Shown: positions 45,371 through 56,751 of the stretch, piece by piece
Layout of the letters: each line of letters opens with the position of its first letter
Numbering within the stretch: the stretch's first letter is position 1
Source: Metellina segmentata
Taxonomy: Eukaryota > Arthropoda > Arachnida > Araneae > Tetragnathidae
Length of the DNA: 64,000 bases
Assembly (NCBI GenBank): GCA_947359465.1
Contig: OX375872.1
Location: 7,386,137-7,450,136 of the forward strand
Direction: 5' to 3'
Program-made: the position numbers and the translations under genes
The notes under the pieces: generated by a model
What the model was told of the DNA's origin: nothing
Seen by the model: the letters and a program-made list of their open reading frames with translations, nothing else
The model's database searches: none

Positions 45371-46708
45371 GTGTATACGACGATCTTTGGTTGGATTGAA
45401 ACTCGCAACTAATCCGTTATTCTGCCAACCTTCACATTTTGAATACGGTGGACAAAAATCCAATCTTTGGACTCTTTTATATTTGAAATTAGCTTCAAGT
45501 ACTGCACACACTTCCATATGTACAACACATTGTTGGGATTATCAAAAACAAATTCAAGGAAGCCAGAACCTACTATATTTTTGTTACATAGAAAACTTTT
45601 GTCAAAAACAACCACAATTAAAATATTATATTTAACGATCAATTAAAAAATTCATTTTTTTATTGATGTTGGTGATTTTGAAATCTACTGTCTCCTTAAG
45701 CTTATTGATCCTATAAGATAAATTTCCAATGCTCTTTTATGTGATACTTTTATTCCCTATCATATGGAACAAAAGTATAATACCTTGGACTGTTTTCTTG
45801 TTTGTTATGCTATAGTATTTTATTTTTTTGATACTATATTTAAAAAAAGATCAGAAATCGAAACTTTTGGATAGTAATTAATAAACGTCGCACTTATACA
45901 ACACAACGGACGACGGTCCGATATCAATATATTGTAGAAGGGAAAGATGCGAAGACATTTGAGGCCGGTTTCAAGTGCACTTAGTTTGAATCCAGTTTCG
46001 AACCGTCCAATTGCTAATCGGGGCTGAGTGGGTATGTCTCTAGCAACTTTCGTCACTCCAACTTTCCTTGTGCTTGATATTGTATGTCTTGTGCAGCCCT
46101 TGCCATCACACTCCACAAACCAATCCGTTACTCACCCTTTCGGAATCAATATCATATTCATTGCATAATATTCTAGCTCAACCTTCCGAGGGTCATCAAA
46201 CTCATTTTTCGAATCACCTCGTCTATCGAGAATATTGAAAATGACATCAAGAATTCACTTTTCTTCTAATATATCATCAAGATTCTTCTAATATATCTCA
46301 TGAGAATTTCGTCGAGACAATCACCGGGAGGGTTAAAATATTCATTCCTAATTGTTATTGAAACTGTTTTTCGCGCATTTATGTCAGCAAATCGGCGTAT
46401 AGTAAAAATTCCTTAAAAAGGGTGTAAAAGCAAGGAGTGAATTTTGAGAGATTTGAATATTTACTTGACTGCATTGAATTTATTTTGTCAGTTTTGCGGA
46501 ACAAATATTGGAAGTTATTCCCATACTTAAGATTAAATAATCACCTCTCTGTAATCATATTAGAGTTCATTTGGTACCCATTTCTATCGAATGATTGATC
46601 AAACTGTAGGATTGGTATGAAAATAAGTGAATACTACAATACGCGCAAACGTTTGCTTTAATTTCTGCTTTTTGCACGTTGAATATGAAAGTCACCACAA
46701 TATCGTTC
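45371..46708. other. Unassigned sequence
   Basis: Nothing recognised. A 98-codon minus ORF (45820-46116) has no known motif. The last bases GTTC (46705-46708) are the target site of the gypsy element that follows. Confidence 0.35.
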
Positions 46709-46932
46709 TGTAACGGAACCAACAACGCCCCCTAGCGGACTGACAAAAACTTACACAGTGTAACTCCAACCCTGGAGCAAGCAGCAGCTAAGCTGTAGTA
46801 TGTGATAGTAAAAATGTCCCTGTCCCGAATATTTTATGTGCGTGAAAGTCTTGTAATTTCTGTAGTGTATGTGTGTGTAAATAAATTCAATTTAAGTGTT
46901 AGCTAGCCGTGTCAGTATACATCATTGCTACA
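46709..46932 (+). repeat. Gypsy-1 5' LTR
   Basis: Starts TGTAACGGAACC and ends CATTGCTACA. AATAAA lies near its 3' part (GTAAATAAATTC). Just after it, TGGCTACCCAACTGTGGGCC may hold the primer binding site, but the tRNA was not identified. Confidence 0.93.
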
Positions 46933-47603
46933 GAGAAGTGGCTACCCAACTGTGGGCCCGATCCCGATATCCATCGGATAGATAAGTATTTTTATACTTT
47001 ATGTCGTCTAAACCTAGGCAAAAAGTCATTTATAAAGAAGGTTTTTCAAAGTTGTACTGTAGAAATAGTAATTTTTAACTCAGAAGAAATTCCTTTATTT
47101 TGTATGTATTGTAATGAGAAATTGATTTCGTTTTAATGCTAAGTTGTTCGTCTGACTACTTAAACTTGCAAATCAATCCTGATTTAAGTGTTTCAGAAAG
47201 CTTAAAACTATTTAACTGTATGTATGTATTTAAATAGTTGGATAATTAACGATTTATTATGAATATTAATGCTGTAGAATGTGTGTAATGTGCAGAAATA
47301 ATGTATCGATAACTAGTAGTTGAACGACCTTGAACTCTAAAATCTCCCGCCTAAAGAAAATCTTAGTCGACGTCTAACACGGCGCCAGTTGTTTTTACTT
47401 TTCTTATTAGGCGCGTTGCATTGAAAGAAAAAGAAAAAAGATTTTGTATGTATGGTTTTTTTTTTCATGATCTGTATTTTATATTTACTGCATTGTCATT
47501 CTTCAACGAGTGAAAAAAAAAAAATTTAGTGTGTTTCAATAAAGATAACACACAAAAGAAATATCACTTTCTGAATTAGGGAGATATTTTATTTCAAAAG
47601 AAG

Positions 47604-49892
47604 TTGAAGGCTGAAAAGAAGGATGAGGAGGAAAAATTACTTAAAGCACAAGCAGAAGAACAGGTCCGAATTGAGAACGAGCGCAAGTATGAACTCGAAA
47701 AGCTAAAACTCCAGCTTGAAGCTCAAAAGGTTTCCAATTCAGTTGTTTCTACTCATGGCTCAGAGTACCCGAAATATGAACTCAGTCGGATTATCCCTAA
47801 GTTTAATCCAAAAGAAGATGAAATAGGACTGTTTTTAATTATTTTCGAACGTCAATTGAAGTTTATGAATCTTCCAGAGTCATCATGGATACCATATCTC
47901 ATTGGTTCCTTACCAGCAGAAATAGCGCAGTTACTTGCTAGAGAAGATGAACAGGAGGCTCAAAATTACCAAAAGGTGAAAGAAATGCTTCTCAAGAGAT
48001 TTAGGGTCACTGCTGATAAGTTTCGACAGTTATTTTCCCAACATAGGAAGAATCCTGATACGACATGGAGGGACTACTTTTTCGAACTGGCTTCTTATTT
48101 TGAAGGTTGGACAAAGGAAATGAATGTCACCACCTTTGATCAACTCAAAAGTTTATTAATTACTGATCAAATTAAGAAAAGGACTCCACCATACATCAAA
48201 GATCACTTCATTGATTTGTGGACAGATTGGGCCAACCCTCTAGAGTTAGCTGAAAAACTGGATACTTATGAGAATATCCGTCAAGGAGTGAAGAAACATG
48301 TGGTGCAGACTCAAAAGAAAACATATTGTAGAGACGAAAATAAAACAGCCTCTACAGATAGAAGATTCCGTCCTGTGGTTAATAGACACGAACATACGCA
48401 AAGTCAATTTTCAAGAGTTTCGATACCTCGAAATTCTACTCCTAGATCAGAAGGAAGACCCCCAATTCGATGTTTTGGATGCGGAACACCAGGAGTTGTA
48501 ATATCTAAATGTCTTACTTGTACAAAATCTAAAGTTGAAGAAACTACTGTCAACTGTATGAACTTGTTCACAAGTAATACAACTAAAGATCTTTCAAGCT
48601 TGATTATCTTTGAACTTTTTGGTGAGAGAATTGCTGTGTGTGCCGATACTGGTGCCTCACACTCTATTGCAGGAGAAAAGCTGTATAACTTTCTACGAAA
48701 GAATGGAATTGCTTTCGAGGACAAAAAGATTTCACTGACTCTTGCTGATGGAAAACTCCAATCCATGGTTGCTCTTAAAACGGTTATCAACTTGTGTATA
48801 GAAGGTAAAATTGTGTCAACAGAACTTCTTGTTCTCCCTGAAGCAAAAGGGAATAGCACGCTGTTAGGGAAAGACTTTCTCCATGCAGCCGGTATTGTTC
48901 TCAACGTTCAAAATGGAACCTGGCATTTTAGTGAAGATCCCCATAGACAATATTTCTTCTATGTAAAGCCTACTGAATTAAAGGATGCGCCGAAAACTTT
49001 TAAATCAACGATTGTGCCTGAGCCTACTACTATTGTCCACTTGAGAAGTGATGAAGGAAGACATCTGACCCAGATGCAAAGTGTAGAATTAAACTGCTTA
49101 CTTCAAGAGTACAAACGCTGCTTTGAACCAGGGGGAGAACCTACTCCTTTCATGAAGCACAGAATAGTTACTATGAATCATCATCCTATATCTGTTCCAC
49201 CGTATCGTATGTCACCGGCCAAGAAAGAAATACTGAAAGAACAAATTGATGAACTTTTGGCAAAGAACATAATAGAAGAATGTGAATCCCCATATGCGGC
49301 TCCGGTAGTGCTCGTCGCTAAACCAAACGGGAAAGTAAGATTATGTGTTGACTACAGAGGCCTCAACGCCGTTACGAAACCGGACACTTATCCATTACCT
49401 AGGATGGACGATCTTTTAAACGAAGCTACACCGACATCATACATGTCAACTATAGATCTACAATCAGTCTATCATCCACAAGCCAATCCATCAGAACGCA
49501 AAAACCGGGACTTGAAGCCCCGCCTTGCAATTTTAGTTGGAGAAGAACATACTGCCTGGGAAGACAAGCTTCCTTTGATCCGATTTGCGATGAATACTTC
49601 TACTTGTAACACCACCGGTCACACTGCTGCATACCTACAGTTTGGCAGAGAGCTGAGAACAACGGACGATGTGGTTCATGACATAAGAGGAGTTATTGAT
49701 AACGACAACTTCATTCCCGAGATAACACCGTATCTCAAAAGATTTGCTCGTCTAACCACCCAGATAAAAGATAGAGTTGAATATAAACAAGACAAACGAA
49801 AAGAAAATTTTGATCGTCGTAGACGACCGATATACTTCAAACCTGGTGATCAAGTTTGGGTTACTATTCTCTCATCCCATCAGCAAAAATAA
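47604..49892 (+). CDS. Internally deleted gag-pol ORF of gypsy-1 (762 aa)
   Basis: Residues ~1-45 form a charged coiled coil (EEEKLLKAQAEEQVRIENER). Then comes a retrotransposon Gag-like helical region (about 60-240, with WRDYFFELASYFEGW) and a zinc knuckle-like CFGCGTPGVVISKC at ~290, in which the expected histidine is valine. A pepsin-like protease follows, with DTGAS at ~348-352 and LLGKDFL later. RT begins with KPNGKVRLCVDYRGLNAV and STIDLQS near 615, then switches at ~620 straight into the end of integrase (YHPQANPSE, later PLIRFAMNTS and PGDQVWV). The RT YxDD, RNase H and the integrase zinc and catalytic aspartates are absent. The frame stays open across the join. The shown start is the first Met; upstream codons are closed by stops. 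Confidence 0.9.
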   Translation: MKAEKKDEEEKLLKAQAEEQVRIENERKYELEKLKLQLEAQKVSNSVVSTHGSEYPKYELSRIIPKFNPKEDEIGLFLIIFERQLKFMNLPESSWIPYLIGSLPAEIAQLLAREDEQEAQNYQKVKEMLLKRFRVTADKFRQLFSQHRKNPDTTWRDYFFELASYFEGWTKEMNVTTFDQLKSLLITDQIKKRTPPYIKDHFIDLWTDWANPLELAEKLDTYENIRQGVKKHVVQTQKKTYCRDENKTASTDRRFRPVVNRHEHTQSQFSRVSIPRNSTPRSEGRPPIRCFGCGTPGVVISKCLTCTKSKVEETTVNCMNLFTSNTTKDLSSLIIFELFGERIAVCADTGASHSIAGEKLYNFLRKNGIAFEDKKISLTLADGKLQSMVALKTVINLCIEGKIVSTELLVLPEAKGNSTLLGKDFLHAAGIVLNVQNGTWHFSEDPHRQYFFYVKPTELKDAPKTFKSTIVPEPTTIVHLRSDEGRHLTQMQSVELNCLLQEYKRCFEPGGEPTPFMKHRIVTMNHHPISVPPYRMSPAKKEILKEQIDELLAKNIIEECESPYAAPVVLVAKPNGKVRLCVDYRGLNAVTKPDTYPLPRMDDLLNEATPTSYMSTIDLQSVYHPQANPSERKNRDLKPRLAILVGEEHTAWEDKLPLIRFAMNTSTCNTTGHTAAYLQFGRELRTTDDVVHDIRGVIDNDNFIPEITPYLKRFARLTTQIKDRVEYKQDKRKENFDRRRRPIYFKPGDQVWVTILSSHQQK

Positions 49893-50109
49893 AAGAACTC
49901 GAAAATTAATGCCCAAAAGAGAAGGACCATATGTAGTTCTCACAAATCGATCGCCGACAACATATGATATTGCCGACCCGGCCAGTCCAGACCAAACTCT
50001 TGGAACTTATCATGTGTCAGCATTAAAAACTTTCTATGAACCCCAAGTAAAGAGAGACACTGGGCATGTAGCTCCCATAAGAAGAAGGGGTCGCCCTAGA
50101 AAAAAATAA
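49850..50109 (+). pseudogene. Gypsy-1 integrase C-terminal tail in shifted frame
   Basis: After GDQVWVTI the long frame runs into a stop, while another frame continues with KREGPYVVLTNRSPTTYDIA, HVSALKTFYE and a basic RRRGRPRKK end. This is the expected integrase C-terminus, so a small insertion of about 49865-49880 shifted the frame. Confidence 0.8.
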
Positions 50110-50140
50110 TCCTGGCTCATCGTCGGGACGTCATCAGAGC

Positions 50141-50153
50141 CAGAGGGGGAGTC
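50141..50153 (+). other. Polypurine tract of gypsy-1
   Basis: AGAGGGGGAG lies directly before the 3' LTR, the usual primer for plus-strand DNA synthesis in LTR elements. Confidence 0.8.
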
Positions 50154-50377
50154 TGTAACGGAACCAACAACGCCCCCTAGCGGACTGACAAAAACTTACA
50201 CAGTGTAACTCCAACCCTGGAGCAAGCAGCAGCTAAGCTGTAGTATGTGATAGTAAAAATGTCCCTGTCCCGAATATTTTATGTGCGTGAAAGTCTTGTA
50301 ATTTCTGTAGTGTATGTGTGTGTAAATAAATTCAATTTAAGTGTTAGCTAGCCGTGTCAGTATACATCATTGCTACA
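50154..50377 (+). repeat. Gypsy-1 3' LTR
   Basis: By eye identical to the 5' copy over all 224 bases, which implies a recent insertion or gene conversion. Confidence 0.93.
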
Positions 50378-50381
50378 GTTC

Positions 50382-51011
50382 TCCAATAGTCAAGAGAATA
50401 AGAAATTTGTCCAGTTCAATAAATTCAGATGCATATTGTAGGATGGGTTCTTTCTGTTGTTTCCAAAATCATAAAAAGTCAAGCCAGCAGTTTTTAGTCC
50501 CATGATAATTTTTTACATGAAAAGGGACATGATACAAAACATTTAAAAAAGGTAACTAGAAATCAATGTCTGCTATATAACGACGGTAGTGCATATAAAC
50601 TTCATCTGGAAGAAAATCCAATCGGTCTTCCCGCTCGTCTTTCTCAAGACTCTCCCGATCTTGGCAACCCTTCGCTAGGTTGTCGCGCTTGTCACTCGCC
50701 AATCTCTCCACTTGGCGACAGCTTCCTGACACGCCCCAACCAAGAGTGAAATTACGCCTTCTGTCGCTGATTTCACAATTATAAAAAGAATATTACACAT
50801 ATACATACATATACAGCAATACGATAAATACATCGGAATAAAATTCAGCTGCAAAGGAAACAACTAAAATGTCCACACTTAAAAGTTCCTTAGAATGTGT
50901 TCTAAGTGTAGAATGAAGTGAGCAAATGGTATGTGTTTCCAAATTACATACAACCCGCAGGGATTTTAGGGTTTTACACATCGAAAAGTAAATCAACCAT
51001 ACACCACCTTA

Positions 51012-51043
<32 letters not shown>

Positions 51044-51150
51044 ATGAATTAAATACAATTATACAAATTAATTAACAAAACAACAAGACATAAACCATTA
51101 AATTCACACAATAAAGAAACAGTTAATTTTTTTAGTACATAGTCAGATTT
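50382..51150. other. Unassigned; (TG)n(TA)n microsatellite
   Basis: No gene. A GTGTGTGTGTATATATAT tract lies at about 51012-51042, close to the 3' edge of the next gypsy copy. Confidence 0.4.
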
Positions 51151-54090
51151 CATTCTGACTCCTGCTCAAGACGAGACAGAGCATCTGCACTCCGGTGTTG
51201 GAAACTTGGTCTATGAGTTATAAAATGGTTCCACCTTTGCAGTGCTAAGGCCTATCTTGTCAACTTAGGACTCTTGGGGGTGGTTTCGTTAGGTACTTTA
51301 AAGGGTTATGATCGGTGATTACTTCCACCTTAGCCCTATAAATCCATTTGCCGAACTTATTCAAACCAAAAAGTACTTCCCAGGCCTTTTTTTCAATACT
51401 CGACCAGTTTCTCTGCGTTTGAGAAAGCTTTTGACTGGCAAACGCAATAGGTCGGTATTTGCCTTCAGTCTCTACTTGAGTTAGACAACTACCAACAGCG
51501 AAATTGAAAGCGTCACAATGGACCTGGAATGGTAAATTACTATCAGGAGTACCTAAAGAAGTTACTTCACATAAAATTTCTTTTAGTTTATCGAACGCTT
51601 GTTGTTCGATCTTTCCCTAAGGGACAATATTAGGACCCTTTTTCTTGGTTAATTCAGTGAGTGGAGTTGACACTTCAGCATAATTAGGAATATAAGTGCG
51701 GTAAAATCCCATCGACCCCAACACTGACCGAACCACCTTCTCATTGGTGGGTCTCGCTAATTTTTTAATGACTGAAATTTTGTCTTTGTCGGGCGCATGT
51801 TCGCCTCCTCCTATCGTGTGACCCAAATATTTGATTTTTTTTAGCAGCAAATGTACATTTGTCAATGCGAACGGAAAAACCTAACTTCTCTAAATCAATC
51901 AATACTCTCTTCATGTTTTAAATGTCCTTCAAAAGTCTTTGAGAAAATTACGACATCGTCCATGTACGCTTGTGCATACTCATTATGTGATTTAAGTGCC
52001 CTGTTCATTTCTCTCTGAAATGTACCTGAGGCTCCTGACAAACCAAAAGGCATAGTTTTCTACTGATAAACCCCATTGTGAGTGGTGAATGCAGTCAAAG
52101 GTTTGCTTGACTCATCCATTTTGATTTGCCAATAGCCCTTCAAAAGATCTAGACTAGTCAGCCAATGTGCTGCCCCAGCCACAAAAATTAACTCCTGCAT
52201 ATCCTTCATCGGAAATACTGGTACCTTGGTAACAGCATTTAATGCCCGGAAATCAATGCACATTCGGACTGTAGCATCCTTTTCCGCGACACATACAATT
52301 GGATGAGCTATTTCCAATTCAGACGGTTCGATCAAATCCAGGTCTATTAATTCTTGAATTTGCCTATTCACCTTCTTTCGATATGCAATCGGAACACTAA
52401 CAATACGGTTTTCGACGGACTGCATTAGGTATAATCTTGATTTTGTGAGTTCCTACCTTAGCTGGTTGAACATTCCGAGTAAACAATAACTTGTGCCTTA
52501 AAATAATTCTTCTAAGTTCATACATTTGAGAAGAACAAAAATATGACACATTAAGGGTATTAACAGTATTTACAAATGTCGTTTCTTTATCTACTGTGGG
52601 AGTGGTTTCCATCTCCCCAAAATCTTCCTCACCCTCAAAAATAACATTTACAGCTTTGGATTTAGCTATATACTGTCCTTATTTTGTTATGGTGTACACT
52701 TATCTTTGATCCATCCGGCATTTTAACTATGAACGAGTGTGGATTTCTTTGCGCCACAATAGTTGAGGGACCTTGCCACCTTGCATAAAGCTTATTACTA
52801 CAGTCTGGAATTAACAATATTACCTTGTCACCTACTCTTAAGGATTTATCTGATGACCGCAAATTATAGTAATGTGTAGACCTTTCTTGCTGAATCGCTG
52901 CTGTGAGGTTAGCTTGTTCAGCTGCTACTTGTAGTTTCGTTTTTAAATCTTGTAGGTAAACAGATATGGGTGTAGTTTTCAACTTCAACCCATTATGTTT
53001 CCCTGTCCACGTTGATTTTAAAATCAGAAGAGGCCCTTGTGGTACCCTCCCATAAAGTAACTGAAATGGAGCCACTCCTGTTGTGCTGTTTGGTATTTCC
53101 CTGTATGCCTATAACACATGAAACATGCACATGCCACTGTCGTTCATTTTCCCGGATGACATGATGCAACATCCTTTTAAACGTCTGGTTAAACCTCTCG
53201 ACCAATCCATTTGATTGCGGGTATAGAGGTGTTGAGAACCGTGGACATGCCCCTAACCTCATCTCAAGCTCCTTCGTTAAAGCAGAATTAAAATTAGTCC
53301 CATTATCTGATGCGATAATGTTTGGAATACCAGTCCTAGAGAATATGTGTAACAATGCTTCACACGTTGCCTTCGCTGTTAAACCCGTAAGTGGTATCGC
53401 CTCAGCCCATCTGGTGTGCTGGTCCACTAAACATAGAATATACCGATGACCCTTAGAACTCGCTGGATCAATCGGACCTGTAATATCACCTATAGTTCGC
53501 TACTTGAAATGGCAACTCCGGTCTAGTCACAGGTGTGATCGGCGCTCGAACCTTCATCTTCACCTTTCGTGTTAGCTGACCATCTTTGCAACTTTCACAA
53601 AAGTTCTTTACATCCTTTTCCATACCTCTCCAAAAAAAAGAATACCGTATTCTCTCCAGAGTTCTCCTGGCATCCATATGACCACCAAAAACAGAACTAT
53701 GTGCAAGACGTAATACATCATCTCTTTTAACCTTGGGAAAAACCAGTTGATCCACCGTTTCACTAAGCATTTTGTCCCTGTGAAACAAAAATTAATCCAC
53801 AATGTAGTAATTCCCCATTTTTTTTCTGAGCGTTCGTCCATTCTTCCAACAGTGAGTCACAAGTTTTCTGATCTCGACGAAACTGGTCCGAAATCGAAAC
53901 ATTTCCTACTCCTGTTTCCATATCACAGTTTCCGTTTTCCAGGGAATTTCTTTCATTCCCAGAATCATTGGTAACCACCTTAGTTTCGTCAGCCTGTGCT
54001 GCATTGTAAACCTTTTCACCACTCGTATTACCGGAAAGTATTTCACTATCCATGTGTTCCTGTCCAGAACTAAACCTCGGCTTTATCATG
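51150..54090 (-). pseudogene. Gypsy-3 pol with integrase before RT, many frameshifts
   Basis: Descending on the minus strand: RRDQKTCDSLLEEW pre-integrase; integrase zinc domain HSSVFGGHMDARRTLERI with CESC; integrase core with VDQHTRWAEAIPL, ASDNGTNFNSAL and SNGLVERFNQTFKR (all three catalytic residues visible); C-terminal LIPDCSNKLYARWQGPSTIV; a linker; RT with RMCIDFRALNAV, LTSLDLLKGYWQIKMDES and YMDD (codons at 51955-51966); RT thumb IKYLGHTIGGG; and RNase H with PIAFASQKLSQTQRNWSS. Pieces lie in at least three frames. The order IN-RT-RH is that of Gmr1-like elements. No LTR was found on either side. Confidence 0.87.
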
Positions 54091-55330
54091 GCTTGAAGTA
54101 GCAGTGCCACTGGGTCTAGTAATGTATGAGTCTTTTCCTTTAGGTTTTTTTAACCGTTTGGTTAAAATCCAAAGGGAGTTATCTTCAGGATTGTGGGAGG
54201 ATATGGAATCGTTCCACTGCTTTTGCGTGTGTTCCCTAATTTCTTTATTAATTTGTGCTTGGAGGCAATGTACTTTGATTTTGTCTTGTGTATTGTATTG
54301 CCAGGCTTTCATGGTTCGTGTCTCTGATGAGCATGTTTGGGGCAGGTTTGGAGTTGTGTGTGTCCAGAATGGATGAGATTAGTAAAGTTTTGTGTTTCTG
54401 TGTCAATTTCGTGTGGCGTTGAGAGTGTGGGTGCTATTGTGTTGTAGTGTCTGTTTAAAATTGACCCAATTAGTGATTAAAGTTCTGTGAATTTTCGGAA
54501 GAACTACTTTTAAGTTGAAATGTAACATAACCGGGTTATGGTCAGAGCTTAGTTCATCAAGTTCTTTAATCTCACATTTGTAGTAGAATTCTCTAATGAG
54601 AGTGATATCTAGAATATTTTCACAAGTTTTGCCATATCTGGTAGGTGTTTTAGGGGCAATAAGATTTATGTTTGTATGAGTTTGTAGACCGTGTCCGTTG
54701 ATTTGTTTGCAGCCCCAGTCAGGGCGTACTAGTCTCCACAGAGAATGATATTAGCATTAAATGCAATCAGAGTTTCTATGTCGAAACTGAATGTCGGTTT
54801 ATTGGATTGAACATAAATTGAGACTATTGTGAGTTTAGAGAGCTCAGGTAGTGCGAGAGTAATACAAGTTGATTCAGTAACTTCCAGTTGTTGTGTAATT
54901 TCCTGATAGCGTGGGATGTTTTGTTTAATCCACCAGAGCCGTTTTGTCTGTCGATTCTATATGTTGCGTAGTTTGGTATTAAAGCTTTTTGGTGTGCTTT
55001 GAGATGAGTTTCCTGGATGAGGAAAATATCGGGTTTGAACTTATCTACAAAATATCTAGCTTCAATGATCTTAGCATAGATCCCATTTGCATTCCAGTAA
55101 CAAATTCGCAGACCGGGAAACGAAGAGAGCGTCATTCAGTTACTGAGGGGTTCAATCCTCAGTCCAATGTTCTCAACTATAGTAAATAGTTTTTGCATGG
55201 GGGTTTGGTTGTCATCTCTAATTGCCTTAAGGGCTTCTTTAATGCCGCAAAGTCCTCGGAAGATCTTCGAGATTTCTCGAAAGAATTCAAGCATAACGAG
55301 AACTTCACCTTCTATTAGAGGGGACTCGGT
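54075..55330 (-). pseudogene. Jockey-like LINE: ORF1 end, endonuclease and linker
   Basis: Minus strand, from the right: the end of an ORF1 (FFREISKIFRGLCGIKEALK.. stop at about 55142), then five bases later an ATG opening ORF2 with LRICYWNANGIYAKIIEARY and KPDIFLIQETHLK (endonuclease start). In other frames follow an ILCGD region and ELSSDHNPVMLHFN near 54540 (conserved SDHNP), then the pre-RT linker DNSLWILTKRLKKPKGKDSY. The RT is missing: at about 54075-54090 the sequence becomes gypsy-3. Several frameshifts make it inactive. Confidence 0.85.
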
Positions 55331-55950
55331 TCGATTCCTGGTCTTCGAAAGTGCGAGCAGCTGTATTAACGGCCGTAATCACAAGTCCGAGTTAACTCGA
55401 GGATCAACGATAATCCCCGAGTTATCGAAAAAACCGTATTCACAAGGTCTGATCCGTGTTTAAAACTGCCGTTTCGGTGTTACATTTTGATCCTCCGAAA
55501 TCGGCGAGTTAATTCGTGAGTTACATTTAGCGCATGCGCAGTACTATCTTTTTGCAAAAAACAAAATGGATGGCACATTTCATTCTATGCTCAATTACAG
55601 TATTCTTGCGACGACTGGACTGGATCTGTCATTACGGAGTACCTCTGCATAGCAGCTCTTCTCCTCATCATAGTAGTGCTTAAATGGAAAAATTAAAAAC
55701 ATAATTTTATTGAAATACAAAAGAAAAATGGAAATAAAGGTAGCTGCGTAAACTTAAACAAGCAGCTTGGTCAAAAGATAGATTTCGGCACCTCCGTCCA
55801 CTAAGAGCGAAAGGTAGAATAGAAAGGAGAAAGGCAGATGCAAATTCGTCTTAGAATAAAAAATATTCTGTTGATTTATTACGAATGAAAGAAAATTGGC
55901 AGTACAAGTTACTTTTCACACCCATACTGACTAGTACAAAGGTAATGCTA
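55331..55950. other. Possible Harbinger-like MITE end, otherwise unassigned
   Basis: TTAACGGCCGTAATCACAAG and, inside, ACCGTATTCACAAGGTCTGA with AGTTAACTCGAGG/GAGTTATCGA phrases resemble a PIF/Harbinger MITE end. No second boundary was fixed. Confidence 0.35.
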
Positions 55951-56140
55951 ATTTTTAGTTAACGTCGTACTAGAGCACCACAACGGGCTATTGACGGCGG
56001 TCTGGGATCAGTCTCTTAAGGGAAAGGGAGTAATAATTAATTAAATCCGTGGACTCGTAATTTTGAACCATGGTCAGATGACGAAGCAACACCTGAGGTG
56101 GCACCACACTCTCCAAACTTCCACACCAACCCAACGTGAG
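55951..56140 (-). mobile_element. SINE fragment
   Basis: Minus strand: ACGTTGGGTTGGTGTGGAAG, GTTTGGAGAGTGTGGTGCCA, TGACCATGGTTCAAAATTAC, GACCGCCGTCAATAGCCCG and CTAGTACGACGTTAACTAAA, in family order. No tRNA head. Confidence 0.8.
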
Positions 56141-56227
56141 TACAAGTACAAAGATAATCGGATTGCATTCATTTGTCAAGACACTGTGTACAATTCTTTC
56201 TTACAAAGTTTAGGTTTCCATAAAAAT

Positions 56228-56440
56228 AGGAATGTTGGTTTGCAAAGCAAACCAAATAGGATTGGCGAGCGTAAGCGAGTAGGGGGCGAAGCCCTCGCTG
56301 TGACGTCATGGACCGCAAAGTCAAATCATGATTATACGAATTATTAAGATAGTTTCGCCGTTGCAGGAGACTAACTCTAGATTGCGAAGCAATCCACGGG
56401 GTTGACGAGCGTAATCGATCAGTGGTCGGTGCCCCCTTTG
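56228..56440 (+). repeat. Family X terminus, third copy
   Basis: TTGGTTTGCAAAGCAAACCAA (palindromic), GGCGAGCGTAAGCGAG, GACGTCATGGACCG, ATTATACGAATTATTAAGAT and CAGGAGACT are the inverse of 16654-16800. A second motif set, GATTGCGAAGCAATCC..GTTGACGAGCGTAA, ends it, as at 1830-1862. Confidence 0.7.
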
Positions 56441-56751
56441 TATTTTAAATAATTTACATGGATATGTATCGAAGGAACTTTTCTAAGCTAATACCCAAAA
56501 CGCTAATGAATCATTCCACGGTACATTGTGGCAGAGATTGATTTAAATTGATTAAATCTTTTGAAGAAAATGATACTGTTGTTGTTTTTAATGATGGCTC
56601 AAAGGACAGTGTTCCTTGCCTTAGAACTGTCAGCAGCTAAACCGTAGGGCCCCGGAATACCGAAGGGACCGAGATCTTAAAATGTCTTTTCATTATGATT
56701 TGAGGAAAGTTGTGCCCTTTACAATATTGTTGTTTAAGTGCAGTGAAAAGA
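56441..56751. other. Unassigned sequence
   Basis: Nothing recognised between the family X terminus and the Helitron-like block. Confidence 0.35.

Larger units (their letters stand above)
46709..50377 (+). mobile_element. Young Ty3/gypsy element with identical LTRs and 4-bp target duplication
   Basis: Structure: LTR, ~670-bp leader, one long gag-pol-derived frame, purine tract, LTR. Both LTRs are 224 bp and I read no difference between them. GTTC flanks the element on both sides (46705-46708 and 50378-50381). At 3.7 kb it is shorter than a full gypsy (usually 5-8 kb) because of a deletion inside pol. It could only move with proteins supplied in trans. Confidence 0.93.

Noticed and set aside
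46933..47136. ORF after the gypsy-1 LTR as an extra gene
   Set aside because: It begins inside the LTR and runs through the leader; no similarity recognised.
48404..48904. 166-codon minus-strand ORF
   Set aside because: Antisense shadow of the gypsy-1 gag-pol frame.
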